A stretch of 6,856 nt of DNA, from the NCBI RefSeq assembly GCF_021107415.1, contig NZ_JAIOSW010000508.1, positions 1 to 6,856 on the forward strand. The letters run 5' to 3'. This document shows, piece after piece, positions 6,528 through 6,856 of this stretch (position 1 is the first letter of the stretch; each line of letters begins with the position of its first letter). Position numbers and translations under genes: made by a program. Source of the stretch: Desulfobacula sp. Lineage in GTDB: Bacteria > Desulfobacterota > Desulfobacteria > Desulfobacterales > Desulfobacteraceae. Below the pieces are notes generated by a model. It ran no database searches. It was not told the DNA's origin and saw nothing but the letters and a program-made list of their open reading frames with translations.

Positions 6528-6856
6528 ATGATAAGAAAAGTCAGAAAGGCTGCAGTTATCGGGTCCGGAATCATGGGAGGCGGCATTGCTGCCCTTCTTG
6601 CCGCTGCCGGTGTAAAGGTACTGCTCCTGGATATCGTTCCATTTGATTTAAAAGACGAAGAAAAAAATGATCCGGCTGCCCGTAATCGGATGGTAAAAGC
6701 CGGGATTGATGCGGCATTGGCGTCAAGCCCCTCTCTGTTTTTCAATAAAAAAGATGCCGGACAGATTGCCATCGGCAACCTTGAAGATGACATTGAAAAA
6801 CTGGCTGACTGTGACTGGATCATTGAAGTTGTTATTGAAAACCTTGGCATCAAAAG
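6528..6856 (+). CDS. fadN: 3-hydroxyacyl-CoA dehydrogenase, FadN-like, N-terminal part (cut by window edge)
   Basis: Only the first 109 residues are visible. The protein opens with an NAD-binding Rossmann fold: KAAVIGSGIMGGGIAALLAAAG (residues 7-28) carries the G-x-G-x-M-G-x-G signature of 3-hydroxyacyl-CoA dehydrogenases, and Asp35 in LLLDIVP ends the second strand to bind the NAD ribose. The insert after LLLDIVP with ARNRM, then NLEDDIEKLADCDWIIEVVIENLGIK (84-109), matches the FadN type rather than FadB, where this domain follows an enoyl-CoA hydratase domain. FadN proteins are about 790 residues with a C-terminal hydratase-like part; they oxidise 3-hydroxyacyl-CoA and often pair with a FadA thiolase and FadE dehydrogenase in one operon. 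Those partners would lie to the right, outside the window. Two FadR-like palindromes upstream fit control by fatty-acid availability. The family is confident; the full-length domain layout is inferred. Confidence 0.88.
   Translation, partial: MIRKVRKAAVIGSGIMGGGIAALLAAAGVKVLLLDIVPFDLKDEEKNDPAARNRMVKAGIDAALASSPSLFFNKKDAGQIAIGNLEDDIEKLADCDWIIEVVIENLGIK

Noticed and set aside
6515..6853. Minus-strand frame opposite the FadN-like gene
   Set aside because: The plus strand has a perfect Shine-Dalgarno and an unmistakable Rossmann motif; the antisense frame is low-complexity (Ser/Ala/Pro rich) and unsupported.

Overview
The window reads as a piece of chromosome from an anaerobic, probably sulfate-reducing, member of the Desulfobacterota (Desulfobacteraceae-like). 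This is inferred from three things: the moderately AT-rich composition, a PAS sensor opening MAEKPTYKELEKRIQELE (a start common in that group), and a FadN-like beta-oxidation gene. No rRNA, tRNA or CRISPR array is visible, and no single gene fixes the species.

Layout. At the left edge is the N-terminus of a PAS-domain signalling protein on the minus strand (1-220). About 410 bases without a gene follow (221-631), holding several inverted repeats and probably the left end of an insertion sequence. The IS5-type transposase at 632-1141 (+) is cut off after about 169 residues. Its broken end overlaps the last codons of a complete copper-exporting P1B-type ATPase, copA (1134-3377, minus). A compact divergent region (3378-3492) separates copA from an auxin-efflux-carrier (AEC) family transporter (3493-4407, plus).

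One base beyond the AEC stop, and convergent with it, ends a two-gene minus-strand operon. Its first gene encodes a 354-residue alpha/alpha-toroid protein of the prenyltransferase/squalene-cyclase-like group (5128-6192, GTG start). Its second encodes a left-handed beta-helix acyltransferase (4409-5131, TTG start). The two overlap by four bases (TTGA), so translation is probably coupled.

A 335-base divergent region (6193-6527) then leads to the start of a FadN-like 3-hydroxyacyl-CoA dehydrogenase (6528 onwards, plus), truncated by the window edge. This region carries two copies of one 16-bp palindrome, ATGAAT-GAGY-ATTCAT, in opposite orientation. One copy sits where transcription of the FadN-like gene should begin; the other lies 94 bases upstream of the toroid gene. 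The motif resembles the operator of TetR-type fatty-acid regulators such as Bacillus FadR.

How the parts relate. The right side looks like a fatty-acid/acyl-CoA regulated promoter region that may also reach the divergent toroid-acyltransferase operon, whose function is unknown. copA (copper detoxification) and the AEC carrier are independent housekeeping or accessory functions. The most noteworthy observations are the paired operators and the coupled toroid-acyltransferase pair. Nothing here amounts to a clearly new defence or mobile system.
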